64,000 nucleotides of DNA from Desmodesmus armatus (Eukaryota; Chlorophyta; Chlorophyceae; Sphaeropleales; Scenedesmaceae), in contig VIIQ02000004.1 in NCBI GenBank assembly GCA_007449985.2, positions 682,001 through 746,000 of the forward strand, read 5' to 3'. The notes under the pieces were generated by a model. The model ran no database searches, was not told the origin of the DNA, and saw nothing but the letters and a program-made list of their open reading frames with translations. Made by a program: the position numbers and the translations under genes. Positions 12,653 through 24,171 of this stretch are shown here, piece by piece. Positions within the stretch are counted from its first letter, which is position 1. Each line of letters starts with the position of its first letter.

Positions 12653-15600
12653 GTGTGTCCGTCATGCTTGCTGCTGGCAGCAAGCCCATGAGGGTGTTGC
12701 TCAGCCACGTGCCCAGCAAGGCAGGCTGTGTAGCCATCACAGGGGTGCAGGTGAGCGAGGCTGCAGGTTGATTGTTGTACTGACAGCAAAGTGTCAAGAC
12801 AAGGTGTCAGCACACCACTTGATAATGCAGCACAGGAAGCAACAGCACCCAGCACTGCTGTTACGCAACAGCAAAGGGTGGAGCATGCAAAAGCTGCCCC
12901 TTCATGTGCTGGCTACGCTAATCTGAGACAATTGGACGCCATGCACAGCTCCACCACTTGTGCATGCATGCATGCCCTCCTTGTTGCAAGGAGTGTTTAG
13001 TGACACTGCCTGCTTCTTTGCAGGCCATGTCCAAGGGTGTGTGTTGGTACCAGCCCTGGCCAGGTCGTGTCGGGGATGGGACTCTGTCCCCCCATAGTTG
13101 CACTGTGTGCTGTACTGCACTGTACTGTACCGCGCTTGATTGTTCTATGTTGTTTGCAGGCCATGTCCAAGGGTGTGAGTTGGTACCAGCCCTTTGTGCA
13201 GCTGCTGCCGGCGGGCAGGGCGTCCAGCGGCGGTGCAGCAGCAGCAGCCGCAGCGGTGATGGCGGCCGCAGGGGGCCGAGATCAGGCCAAGCCCCAGGGC
13301 TGCTTCACTGTGCTGGTGCAGCCCCGCCTGCCCCTTGTCAAGGTAGGCATACATTCAGGGAGCACGCAAGCAGCTACGCTACAACTGAATTTGGCTACAG
13401 AAGGGATGCAGCTTTGCTACAACTAACTTCAGCCAAGGAGGGATGTCAGCACAAAAAATGGGGCTCATCCTTACAAACCCCAGTTTGATCCAGGGCCCTG
13501 TATGCATGTGCAAGGGCCTGGCTTGATGTAGGCATGCTCTCAGAACCCTGACTGTGTGCGGCTGAGCTTGCATGCCTTGGTCTGTGTGGGGTGAGAGTCT
13601 CTGCATGCCATTGATGTGGCGATGAGGCCAAGTTGAACAGTTTATACGAGGACAGCGGCATCAACAGATATGCTGCTGTTGGCGCCGATTGGTCATGTTC
13701 AACTCAAAATGTCCATGTCTGCGCTGGTTTGTGTGTTGGTTTGGCCGCTAACCTGGCTGCAGGCTTCACTGCAAGGGCCTGAGGTGCAGATCACTCTACC
13801 CTCTGAGGATGATCTGTCACCCTTCACAGGCAGCAGCAGCACCTCAAGCAGCAGCAGCAGCAGCACAGGCCCTTCTGCAGGCAGCAGCTGGTCATCTGCT
13901 GCTGTGTACGGCAACCCCCCTGCAGCAGCTGGAGGTGGTGGCGGTGGTGGTGTGGGCCTGACTTGGAGAAGAAGGCTGCCAGTGTGGCTGTCTTTGAGGG
14001 TCAGGTGCTTTTGTGGACACTGAACCTCACCAACATATCGTCACAGCCTATCACAGGGTGCAAGGTGAGGGTGGATGTGGCTCACCTGGGGCTTGACAGC
14101 TCATCCTTGACCTGAGGGACTGGGGTACGACATTTTTCAGGCCATGTGGGCACCCTCATGAGCCCGGCTGGCCCAAGTTGGCTCTCTGGCTAATGCCGAG
14201 GTTGGGACTATGTCTCAAATACCTGTACTGTACTGTACTGTACTGTACTGTACTGTACCGTACCGTACTGTACTGTACTGTACTGTACTGTACTGTACTG
14301 ATGGCTCTGAAGCCAACAGGGCATGTAGCTGGGGGCTGTCAGCAGTGCAGTTGCTGAAGCTGGTGTGTGTGCCAGGAGCAGTGCCAAGAGTGTTGACTGT
14401 GAAGCTGCTAGTTTGCCAGAAGGTGACACATGGTGATCAGCCTGTTGAAAGTGGCTGCATTGAACCTCTCAGCAAGCCTAAACACGTCTACTTGCCTCTG
14501 CTTGGTTTTCCTCCTCAACCCAAAGCCACTATGAGATGTTGCTGCCCTGCTGTGTTCCCTTACACCCTGCAGGTGACAAAGCATGTCTGCTTGTCTATGC
14601 TTTGTTCGTGTTTGTCTCCTGAAACTCAATGCCACTGGCATCTGTTGCTGCCCTGCTTCCCCCTGCAGGTGACAGTGCTGCGGCTGGATGCCAAGGGAGC
14701 AGTACAGAGGGCACCACCTGTACCTCGAGGTGTGGTGGGGCCCCCACCAAGCCTCACAGGGGCCTACCTTGAGGTTTTGGACCAGGGCTTGGCAGCAGGC
14801 TTGCCTCTACAGCCAGGGGCCAGCCTGTCACTGCCGGTGACTGTGGTTGTGGGCAAGCCGCCTGGCAGCTATGATGCATCCACTATGCAGGTGAGCATGT
14901 GTAGGTCAAGTGACTGTGCTGTGTGTTATGTCCCAGCCAGTGGGACGTGATCTGAGCTGGCCGACCAGGGCAGCACGTACACCCTGCCATGGCAGCATCA
15001 ATTCCCATTCTCTTTCTTTACTCATGCATAGACAGCCATCTCACACCTTGCTGTGCTCACACATCTGGGTGCAGGTCTGCATAACATACCACGGCACAGC
15101 AAGCAGTGTCAGCAGCAGCAACAGCCCAGAGCCGAAGGTCCTTGGCCGCTCCCTCACAGTCCCCATACGGCTGGCCATCCAGCCAACCATCCAGGTCAGG
15201 GGCATGCGCTTCCTGCAGCAGGGTCTGCCATTACGTAATGGCACCCGGGATGACATAATCCTTAGCAAGCCGCAGCGCCTGCTGCTGCAGACGCTCAGGG
15301 AGGGCCGGGACCATGAGGGTTTGGGGGCAAGGGCTGGGGTTGGTACTGGGTCTGGAAATTTTGCAGGAGCCGGGGTGTCAGGGGCAGGGGCAGGGACCAT
15401 CCGCAGGGGTGCTTCGCACCATGTGAGGAACAACAGCGAGGGGTCAGTCCCTGTGGCAGGCATCTCAGTGGGTCCCATGCTGCCACTGCCGCAAAGCCCC
15501 TCAAGAGTGCCTCCTCAGGGTGCTGATGGTAGTGGGCTAAGCAGCATACCGTCTGGGGGCCCCTATCCTGGCGGCAACACAGGGGTCGATGGCAGCATTG

Positions 15601-18100
15601 CAGCAGCAGTAGGCCTAGGGGCGGCTCTGGACGTTACGCCGGTGTCACCGACGAAGCAGCATGGGGCGGCTGCAAGGCAGGGCGGCAGTACAGCGGCGGC
15701 GGCGGCCGCAGCTGGTGGGGTGCTGGCCTTGTGCAGCCAGCCTGTGCTGGAGCTGGCGGTGCGCAATGCTAGCGAGCGCTACTTCAGGTTAGTGCTTGTG
15801 GTACCTGTTGGTTGGGTGCCATACTTTGCATGGGGTTGACATCAGCAACTCAGTATGTTTGCGGCACCAAAGAGGAATGTGGTGTGGGTACGAAGATGGT
15901 GGAGAAGCAAAGCTGTTTGGTCCCCAAGAAGCTCACTGCAGCTATCGTAGCCATAGCCACACTGTATATGTACAGTCACTGCTAGCAGGACGTCATGGAG
16001 TGGTTCCAACACTAGCAACGGTGTTACCACCACCTTTTTGAATCATCCTGCATGCTGTTGCTAGCTGTGCAGGACGTGGCTGGGCTGCCTCCCTGACCGC
16101 CTGAAAGCCGACAAGGCCCTCTCTGCAGTGGCAGTGCTGGAGCCAGGAGACCAGGAGAAGCTCACAGCAGCAGTACCCTCTGCAGCAGCTAGCGCGACAC
16201 CCCCACCACCCTCAAAAGCAGCTGCGGATGCTGCTTCGGGTGTGGCTGGTGCTGCAGCTGCTGCTGCGGCGGCGGGTCAGGCAGCGTCCCAACCCCTGGT
16301 GCAAGGTGGTGGCGGTGTACAGAGGGAGCCGCCGCGGCTAGCTGCTGCTGAGGAGCTTGTCGGGCGGCTGGTGGTGTGCTGGGAGATGATCACGGGTGCA
16401 GCAGCGGCCGGGGTGTTGCCGCACGGGTGTGTGCCTCTGGAGCCGTTGGACGTTGCAGCCAACCTTACGCCAGGTACGATCAGGATTGGAACCACTCACA
16501 GCTGCTGTGCCAGTGCTGATTGTAAGTGCTCCTTGGGGTGGACGGGAGTGATGTGAACCCCTGGTTGGCATGCCTTGCAACATCATCCTCCATGAGCAGG
16601 AAAACTTGTAGCCATGCAATTACAGCAACCCACCTGGGAATACAGTTGCGAAGACATGTGCGGCAGTGAGTGCACGTGTGTGTCTGCCGGTGCCCATGCA
16701 GTCGCTCTGGCAGGGTTGTGCCCATCGCCGCTGCACCTGCGTCTGTCAGTTCCACCAGCGACCGCCGTGCCCTCCAGTCAGGCCCCAAGCCATATGGTGG
16801 ACCTTTCTGCCTTACTGGCAAACAGCAGCAGCAGTGCCAGCAGCCGCAGCAGCATTGGCGGCAGTGGAGTGGCAGCAGGGCAGCATTGTAGTGCGGGAGG
16901 GGCGGGTCCTGCTGCTGATGTGGGCTTGAAGCTCCCTGGGGTTACGGGGCCTGTCTGGGGCCTGCATATGAAGGTGCGCCTCTGCGGCAGGCACCCTCCT
17001 TCCATCATCTATCTTTCAGGAAGTTGGTTGGTGACTTTGGGTTTCATGGGTTACTGCTCCAAGACATAAACTTTCTGTGTTGAACACACAGTGAGAGACG
17101 CGTACACTGTGCGCGCCGCCCTTAAGGCACATATGGAGCGCAGCAGAAAGCAATGGGAGGTGGGCAGACAGAGGCAGAGGCTGGAGGGGGGGGAACCTCT
17201 CCCTACGCCTGTACAAGGGTAGTGCAGCCTGTCGTGCAACATCCCACACGTGCTGTGGTGCTAATATGACCAGCTTGTGCCCCAGAAGCGTGCCAGTGCA
17301 GGGAGATTGTTAACCAGTTCCACGTCACACGGGAAAACTCTGCTCCAGTGGTTTTGGCAACGGCTGTGCTGCTTGTCTGCTGTGCCTCATTCGGCTGTGC
17401 CTCACTGTTGCAGGTTGGCCAGCACCTTGTGTTTGATCTGGACGTGACATATGCAGCAGCAGCAGCAGGGGTGCCTGCAACTCCAGCAGCTGACAGCAGC
17501 TTGCAGTCGCAGCAGCTAGACCTGCAGGTCACACTATTTGCCCTGGACGCTCTCAGCATGAACACTGCTACCAATGGCACCCAGCCCCCCGGCACCCCAA
17601 CTGCAGCAGCAGCAGCAGCCGACAGAGCTGGTGCCGGCAGCCCATATGCCGCTGGCCTGCTGTCAGGTCAGAGCTTAGGCCCCCGCAGCTTTGCAGCACT
17701 CCTCGGTGCAGCAGCATCCACACCCAAGGCAGCAGAAATATCCACACGCAGCAGCAGCATGATTAGTGCAGCACCTGCAGGGTCTCGGGAGGGCCTGGTT
17801 GATCCTGGGGTGTTGATAACAGGCTGTTATAACAAGTTACAGATGGCTGTGGCACCTGGAGGCAGGCACACCTGCAGAATGCATGCGCTGTTGGTGCAGC
17901 CGGGGCTGTATGTGTTTGGTGTTGCAGATGTGCAGCAGGTCTTGGGTGCTGCTGATGCAGTGGGTGGGCAGGGGACCTCGGCAGCAGCAGCGGTTGCGGC
18001 AGGGAAGGCAGGTCCCAACGGTCAGAAGGCAGCTGATGGCGGCTTGCCTGGACGGTTGTACTACAACCAGGACCGGCTGTATGTCTTAGTCACCAGGTGA
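3677..18100 (+). CDS. TRS120: TRAPP II complex subunit TRS120 (TRAPPC9 orthologue), 5' end unresolved
   Basis: Plus-strand exons spread over 14 kb follow the order of plant TRS120. They include VVVPIGPMPR (3677 on; plants have a similar VLPIG start), KSPFPHLPYKTGAMHFRFM (near 4180), VVAVLGLLHCP (near 4735), LQDLMIFPA (5275), then GRLQKSKGDWSLLVGSPKDAFDHY (6640-6720), the TPR-like region, REFYPLLPQALQ (11420), GPFIFDP (12000), and beta-rich C-terminal segments to YYNQDRLYVLVTR and a TGA at 18098-18100. TRS120 is a subunit of TRAPP II, which acts on Rab GTPases at the trans-Golgi and in cell-plate formation in plants. Compared with the roughly 1,190-residue Arabidopsis protein, this one is expanded by Ala/Ser/Gln-rich inserts (near 7170-7760, 10430-10620, 12480-12660, 15300-15720). 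At least twenty introns are present, several with duplicated exon borders. The initiator exon was not found. Identity is firm; exact exon borders are not. Confidence 0.85.
4815..4960 (+). repeat. G-tract-rich intron segment
   Basis: The intron directly after the VVAVLGLLHCP exon starts with a donor embedded in G runs and carries many runs of 4-12 G within 145 bases. It could form G-quadruplexes in DNA or in the pre-mRNA. Similar G runs occur in the following intron (5300-5420). Confidence 0.7.
5284..5440 (+). repeat. Tandem duplication of an exon-intron junction in TRS120
   Basis: The end of the LQDLMIFPA exon plus its G-rich donor (from 5284) is repeated from 5364 with a period of about 80 bases. 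The first copy reads ATCTTCCCAGCAG then GTGTGGG. The second reads ATCTTCCCTGCAG then GTAGGGG. Both copies continue through G runs to CAGTGTCAC. Confidence 0.8.
8588..8789 (+). repeat. Imperfect tandem duplication with an AT-rich insert
   Basis: In a TRS120 intron a segment of about 72 bases (TGAGGGTG...GAGGTACACC) occurs twice, at 8588-8711 and 8718-8789. The first copy is interrupted by about 59 bases of almost pure A/T (AAT repeats, 8615-8673), flanked on both sides by TTACTA. Confidence 0.8.
8995..9068 (-). tRNA. tRNA-Val (anticodon AAC)
   Basis: Read on the minus strand this folds as a full cloverleaf. The acceptor stem is GATTCCG/CGGAATC with discriminator A. The D arm contains TAGTTGGTTA. 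The anticodon stem is TCTGT/ACAGA with loop CTAACAC (anticodon AAC). The T arm contains GTTCAATCC, which serves as the B box. There is no encoded CCA, as expected for a nuclear tRNA. It lies antisense inside a TRS120 intron. The nearest downstream T run on its strand is about 90 bases away (near 8901-8905), which is far for a Pol III terminator, so it could be a tRNA-derived relic. Confidence 0.88.
9609..9909 (+). repeat. Partial exon copy within TRS120
   Basis: About 29 bases of the exon coding LLLWAALDLV (near 9877-9906) are present with 27 matches about 267 bases upstream at 9611-9639, in intron sequence. The upstream copy runs into a stop codon a few codons later. Confidence 0.7.
13017..13197 (+). 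repeat. Duplicated splice acceptor and exon start in TRS120
   Basis: TTTGCAG followed by the codons for AMSKGV-WYQP occurs at 13017-13060 and again at 13153-13195, a period of 136 bases. Only the second copy continues into the long exon. The first has Cys and Trp where the second has Ser and Phe, and it meets a possible donor (CCAGGTCGTG) soon after. Confidence 0.8.
13378..13446 (+). repeat. Short tandem duplication in a TRS120 intron
   Basis: Two diverged copies of a unit of about 35 bases, each beginning GCTACAACT and ending GGGATG(T)CAG, lie head to tail. Confidence 0.65.
14223..14300 (+). repeat. Pentanucleotide microsatellite (CTGTA)n
   Basis: About 15 units of CTGTA in a TRS120 intron, interrupted in the middle by two CCGTA units. 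Likely length-polymorphic. Confidence 0.9.
14475..14673 (+). repeat. Tandem duplication of an intron end and splice acceptor in TRS120
   Basis: A unit of about 100 bases (14475-14577) that ends CCCTGCAGGTGACA is followed by a diverged copy (14578-14673) ending in the same string. Only the second acceptor leads into the long exon coding VTVLRLDAKG. Confidence 0.75.
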
Positions 18101-18888
18101 TGCTATCACCAGTTGTATGTGGTGGTGACCAACGTCTTGATTGCTGCTGTGATTTGATCGTTGTGCATTGTGTGCGTGTCGGTGTTAGGGTACCGTTGGT
18201 GCCTTTGTAGGGGGCAGTAAATGCCGTTGTACACGGTGGGTGGAAGGGTTCAGTGCTGAGCACACCTTTGGGCACTGCTTGATTGGGCTTTTCCTCTTGC
18301 CGCTTGTGCTGACCGCGCAACGATCAGGCAGACTGGTTGGCAGCTGTCAACATCCGCTCACAGGTGGTGGTGAACTTTACTGCCGGTGACCCAAAACATC
18401 TACATGCTGGACAAGGTGCCCAATCAGTGACCTGAAACAGCTGCCCCATTCTGATAAGCCTAGCCGCTACTGTTCTAAGTACAGCCGCAAGTCCACAGCA
18501 CAGCACAGCAAAAAACTTACGAAAAGACCCAGAGCATGAAGCAAAGGCTCTCGAGGCTTGTGCAGGCGCTGCGCTTCAGCAAGCAGCCCCAGGCCTGTTT
18601 GTGAGCGCCACTTACAGCTCATGGCATTGTGCTGGAGCTAGCCACGCCACACACAGCAGCAGCACATGCCATGCCGGCAAGGCTTACACGGGTATTAACG
18701 CGCTCAGCAGTAAGTAGAAGAAGAAGGAAGGGTTGAACGGGCGGCTCACGCAGCTACGCTGCAACGCCACTCAGCATGCAAAGGGAAGCAAGATCCTGTG
18801 CAGGACCTACAAGGACGGGAACGGACAGCACGGAAAGGAGAGATCCCACCACCACAGGCGCATGCGGCAAGTACATGGCAGCACTGCA
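18101..18888. other. Convergent 3' region between TRS120 and the flavoprotein gene
   Basis: No gene is recognised. It should hold both 3' UTRs. Immediately after the TRS120 stop, a diverged copy of its last codons (CTGTATGTC...GTCACC at 18078 and TTGTATGTG...GTGACC at 18110) is visible. TGTAA, the usual green-algal polyadenylation signal, occurs on the minus strand near 18611 and 18685. A 19-base string at 18800-18818 recurs inverted at the right end of the window. Confidence 0.5.
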
Positions 18889-20637
18889 TCACAGCGCTTG
18901 TCGCTCAGCTGCTGCTGCTGCTCCTGCGGCTGTGCCAGCCAGCCGTCCGCTTAGCCAGGCCCACCAAAAGTTGAACCCTCCAATCCGGCCAAACACATCT
19001 AGCACCTCCCCGCAGAGGTACAGGCTGGGTAGCTCCTGCAGGACATTAGACAGCACCACAGACGACATACACACAGATGGGTGCATTGTGAAGTATTGAG
19101 GCTGCACTCTGGAAGTTGGTGGATGAGAGGGGTCAGAGAACAAGCGGAAGCTCAGCGGAAAGCCATGCCGTAACGTGGAGATACGCACTCCGCTGTCCCC
19201 ACAAAACACAGGATGCCGGCCAGCCCGCAGGGATGCTGCAAACGCATTCACCGCCGGCAGCAAAAGCCCTCACATCTTGATGCTGGACCTATCAAAGTGA
19301 GTTACAGGGAAGCCTTATACGACATGTCTAGCTATAAGACAGCCACCGTTGCTCACCCTGCTCTGCATTGTCTTGCAGTCCACTTGTTCCAGGGGCACAC
19401 CCCCTCCTGTGACCTCCGCCTTGGGGTAACCCTCATGCCCCTGGCATCAGCACAGAACAGACAAAAAGTGACTCTTCTCTCATCATTCTTCTGAACGGCC
19501 CCCACACCAAGCCAGGCATTCTAATCACTCGATCCATCTGTAGAGGGCACAGCATTTCATGCACCCCTGCCCGGCACATGCACTTGTGCTGGACCTCCGT
19601 GACCCGCCCTTGATGCAAACACACTGAAACTTTGAAGTTACTTCAACCAGCGGCAGAACGCAGTCCCCAACCGCATCGCACCTGGACGGGTAGCTGCCAT
19701 GCCGTGAGGGCTTTGAGCAGGTGCTCCTTCTCACTCTTTTTCAGGTGGCTGATCTGCTTGTTGGTCACACCCACTTCTTCTGCCAGTGCATTGGCCAAGC
19801 GCTCCTGCACTCAGCAGATTCACAACACAGCAGCATGAACCATATCATCAGGAGGGTTTTGACCACCAAATATGTCAGCACACGACAGCCCGGCACCAAG
19901 GCATGCACTGCACATGCATGCTGCCTGAGCGCAGTCCTGCAAGCGCAAAGTTCTGCAGGCCCCTGGGGCTACGGGCATACGGTACCATAACAAGGTGGTG
20001 ATGCTGTCCTGCAAGGTGGTCCTGTTGAGGTTGAGGGTTTAGGCCTACACCCCAAACGCTAAACACAGCCACCTGGGACGTGCTGCTCAGCACACCTTGA
20101 TGCCATGCTTGCGCAGCAGCTGGTTGACCGTTGCAGCACCGGAGGCCGCAGCAAAGCGCTCCTGCCACACCTGCAGACCCTCGCCAGTCCAGTCAACCAC
20201 GAGACCTGAGACAGCCAAAAGACATGGGCAGCAGGGAGGATCCACAAAGCGGTGAGATGCAGTGTCACAGGTATTAAAAGGGAAACTGTGTTCTGGTATA
20301 TATACACAGCAGCAGCTACCGACCTAACCGCTCACCTGCGCGTCTGGCAGTGAGAGCCTCTCAAAGACGGTCTTTGCCTGACCGCATACCTTCACAAAGG
20401 TGCCAGCTGCCTATGTACAGGGTATGCGGCAGGCAAGTATGCAATGCATTGCCGCTGTGACATGCGTGTCTGGGCACTGAACAGAGGCTTCACACAGCTT
20501 AGACGCAACTTGCAAGCACCCCCATGGGAAGGTGTCCGCCCCTGTTGTCTCCACAAAACAGGCCCAACCTGCTCCAGCAGGCAGGAACTCGGAGACAACG
20601 ATCAAGCTGTAGTGCGGGGGTGCATACTTACGTGGAG

Positions 20638-20669
<32 letters not shown>

Positions 20670-23600
20670 GGTTGCTGGTGTGCCGCTTTGTGCTGCTCCA
20701 TCTCCTTCACCAGCCAATGACTGACATCCAGCACGGCTGGACCACTGTAGCCCTGCAGTCAAGCATACAGGATGAGTCAACGTACAGGGCGGGTCAAACG
20801 TACAGGGCGGGTCAGCGTACAGGGCGGGTCGACGTACGGGCGGGTCAATGTACAGCCCTAGCGGCTCCCGGAGTACAAGGTCAGAGATACAAACCACCGC
20901 TACCGGCCTCGTTTGTACAGCTGCGCTACATTCTGTAACATAATATGTACCACTGCTGGGCGCTGGGCCGCGTTGTGCTATCATATCAGTTGCAGCCGCG
21001 CACCTTGTGAGTGAACAGCAGTCCGCCCCGCTGTGCGGCTGCCAAGACCTTGTTGCTGCCGCCCTTGAGCACACTCAGGCGCACACCAGCAAGAGTCAGG
21101 CCTGAAAGCAGCACAACCAACATAGCAGCACGGAGGGCATGACCCAAGCAGCGTAGACAACCCTGGCTACATTGGAGCATGGCTCTTCATCAGCTGAGCA
21201 CAAATGCAGATGCAGATGGCGATGCGAAGGCCGCCTTGCAAAACCCAGCGATAGCGGTGTCTGTGTTGTGGAGTCACAAATCATGCCATACGTGTAGTAC
21301 AAGCAAGTCCACCGTCACGCCGCTCGAAAGGCTCACGGCAACATGACACATACAGATTCCTATGACTGCACTGTCCGTCACAAGCTGTAACATTTGTCAT
21401 TGAGGCCTTACCCCAGTCTAACCTGCTAGTTGCTCCCCGCCAGGGTGTGGTCCCTTAAGTGGTGTCAGGGCAGCATAGCAGCCCCCATCACTCAGTCGGT
21501 GACCCAGCCCCGTCAGCAGCCGCAGCCCAGTGCCGTCTGTCCCCACCGCAGGGAATGAGTAGCCACCTGTGCTGACGATCAACCTGTGTGCTGACACAAC
21601 CTGCCCAGAGGCCAGGCCTACGCGCCAAAGGCTGGGGGACTGCGGCTGTTTGTCTGGTGTGTGCGGTGAGGTGGTGTCCTGAGGGTGCTGTTCGTGGTGA
21701 GAGGCTTGTTGCGGCGGCGTGATCTGCTCCACGCTTGCATTGTATACAAACTGCACTCCCAGCTTCTGACAAGCCGCCACCAGCCTGTCGCGCACCTGGA
21801 AAGTGAAACCAGCAAGAACAACACATGCATGAAAGGAGTCAAACGGCAGTCAGTGAGTAAGTGAAGTCACACAGGGCCGTCCATAACGCCCTTACACCCC
21901 AAGAAGGTCGCCATGAGCAGCGCACAACATTTGACCACCCCCTATTGCAGTCTGTGGACCCCCCCCCCACCCCCCCCTTCCCCACTGGTACGATGGCCCA
22001 AGCATTTGCTCTCTTATGAACACACTCCAATGGGGGCGCCACTCCATCGACGACCAGCCCCACCGCACAACCAATTGGTTGATAAGCCAACCACCCAAGA
22101 CTGTCAGCATGCTTGCGCCCCCTCACCTCTCTGCCGCTATTGCTGGCAGGGAACCACTTTCGTGTCTCCTCCTCCAGCACCATCTGCAGCCCCACCTCCC
22201 TGCTGAGCCATGCATGGCACTCATCAAGGCTCCAGCTGGAGAACACAGCCCGCAGGGCACTGCGGCTGCTGCTGGTGAAGTAGTCAAGCTGCAGCACAGC
22301 AACATCATCATAGGGCAGACACAAGGCAGTCACAATCACTGCCACTTTTACATGGTCCGGGTGAGACGCACAGCCCCGCATCACCCCCTTCATGAGGGGA
22401 AGACGCAGGTCAGGCACAATCACAGGCGGTCAACAGGCACCACAGCAACCACAAGCATATGGGTGACGCGAGTTGGAAGTCTGTCTGTCAGGCACACTTG
22501 TACAACGTTTTCTGCTGCTTAGCCAGCCACCGTGCTGCTGGCATGTGTGCATGGACACCTTACATACACACAGCGCTGTCGCTGACAGCGGCCGTTGCTC
22601 TCCACACTACTCAAAGAGTCAGTCACCCACGGACGGGTCATGTGCTGCCCACATTTATACACAGACACTGCTACAGCATAAGGCAAGCAAAACGTGATGC
22701 ACCTGCCTCAAGTATGGTAGAAGTATGGTGCATACCATACACAATCACATGCACATCCTCATGCGTTGCCCAGCGACCCAGTCAGCCGCTGCCCAAAACC
22801 CAACTCAGCCGCTGCCTAAACCCAGCTCAGCCGCTTCTCAAACCCAAAGGGTGAGTCACCTACGGGTAGGTCGGCCTCCAAGGGCAGCACATTGCAGCGT
22901 GTGCCCCCCGACATCAGCACCTTCTTGCCAGCCTCCCGAGTGCGCTCCAGCACCACAACCTGTAAGAGAATGAGCATGTATGGCAAACTTGCAGCGGAGA
23001 TTTTCTCGGTGATTGATATACTACATATGTTTGAACCCTTGGAGAAGGAGAAAAAAACGTTCAACGACTCCAACACCACGACCTGCAGCACACACAAACC
23101 AGGCCCCTTCATGCCTGCGAGTGCTTGACGGCTTGCGGTATCTCTTGATCACCAGGTAGAGGCAACAGACACAGCTCATTGACCATACCCGATATCCGTC
23201 TGCTGAGTCCTATGGGGGGCAGCAATGCCGTTCTGCTGAGCTGGCAACTAGATTGGTGGCGCGGCCAGCATACAGTGGACGGCTGCAAACTGTGACCATG
23301 GACCAAGAGTAAAAGAAAAAGTAAAGAGCACCAAGCCAAGAAAGAGTGTGAGGGCAAGATGTCGACGGGACACACCTGTGCTCCTTGCTTTGCTGCAAAG
23401 TATGCTGCAGTCAGCCCTGCTGCACCCGCACCCACCACCAGCAAGGCAGCATGGCCTGGCAGCAAGAATGTTGACAGGACACACAGACACAAACTCAGCT
23501 CGGCAGCACACATACAGATGCAGTGACGAAACGACAGGCTGCGGGTACCTGCTGGTCACTGCTGGACTTGTCTACTCTGCCAGGTTGGCTGCAAAGCAAT

Positions 23601-24171
23601 GCTTCAAGCTAGAATAGCAGTGTCTGCTTGCCAGGTTGTAACACTCACTTGGCAATGGACTGCTCACAGGAGCTGCCTGCTTGCCAGCCTGACTGTCAGC
23701 AGGCCTTCTGCTGATGCTGGTGCTTTGGGTGCTCTGGGCACCACGTGATGGATGCCTATCTGTATCTGTCGAGGTGGGGGTCTGCTTGCCACGTGCTGGC
23801 CCAGCCTTACTGCCTGCCGCCCCGCTCAAGCTGTTGCTGCCTTGTTGGCTGATTTTGTGGGTTGACTGTACACCTTTATGATTTGGTTTGCGGTTCTGGT
23901 CTGCAGGAGGCTGCCGCTGTTTCCCACTGCTGCTACTGCTGTGGTTGCTGCTGCTGCTGCTGCTGCCACTGCTGTAGCTGCGGTCCCTGCCAGCCGGGCT
24001 GCTTGGTGCTCTGCTGGGCTTGCTGGGCTTTGATGCATGGCATAAAAGGATGTGCCTTGTGTCTCTTTTGCATGTCTGAAACAGCGGCCGCGTCCAGCTG
24101 TTGAGAGGTGGAGCTGCCAACAGCGCACTCACAACTCTGGGGCTGTGGATGATGTTGATCATGGATGCCAT
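18889..24171 (-). CDS. HI0933/BaiN-family NAD(P)/FAD-dependent oxidoreductase, probably plastid
   Basis: Minus-strand exons give the whole family signature in order. An N-terminal extension starts MASMINIIHSPRVVSALL (24171) and continues as a long Ser/Gln/Pro-rich stretch. Then come the dinucleotide fold VVGAGAAGLTAAYFAAKQG (near 23430), VLERTREAGKKVLMSGGTRCN (near 22930), WFPASN, STGGYSFPAVGTDGTG (near 21550), LTPLKGP, LLFTHK, GPAVLDVSHWL, and finally GEVLDVFGRIGGFNFWWAWLSGRLAG before a TGA at 18889-18891. That last string is the family's FAD-binding C terminus. Bacterial homologues (YhiN, BaiN) bind FAD; the plant members have no settled substrate. The first 50 residues look like a transit peptide. 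A poly-Gln run interrupts the middle (near 20650). The gene is divergent from ABA4, with about 255 bases between start codons. Family is certain; substrate is unknown. Confidence 0.82.
20776..20855 (+). repeat. 17-base minisatellite in an intron of the flavoprotein gene
   Basis: Four to five head-to-tail units of about 17 bases of the type GTCAACGTACAGGGCGG, with one-base variations between units. Confidence 0.85.

Noticed and set aside
20641..20690. CTG run as a trinucleotide-repeat element of its own
   Set aside because: It is the antisense of a poly-Gln stretch in the flavoprotein frame, as are several other CAG/CTG runs in this window.
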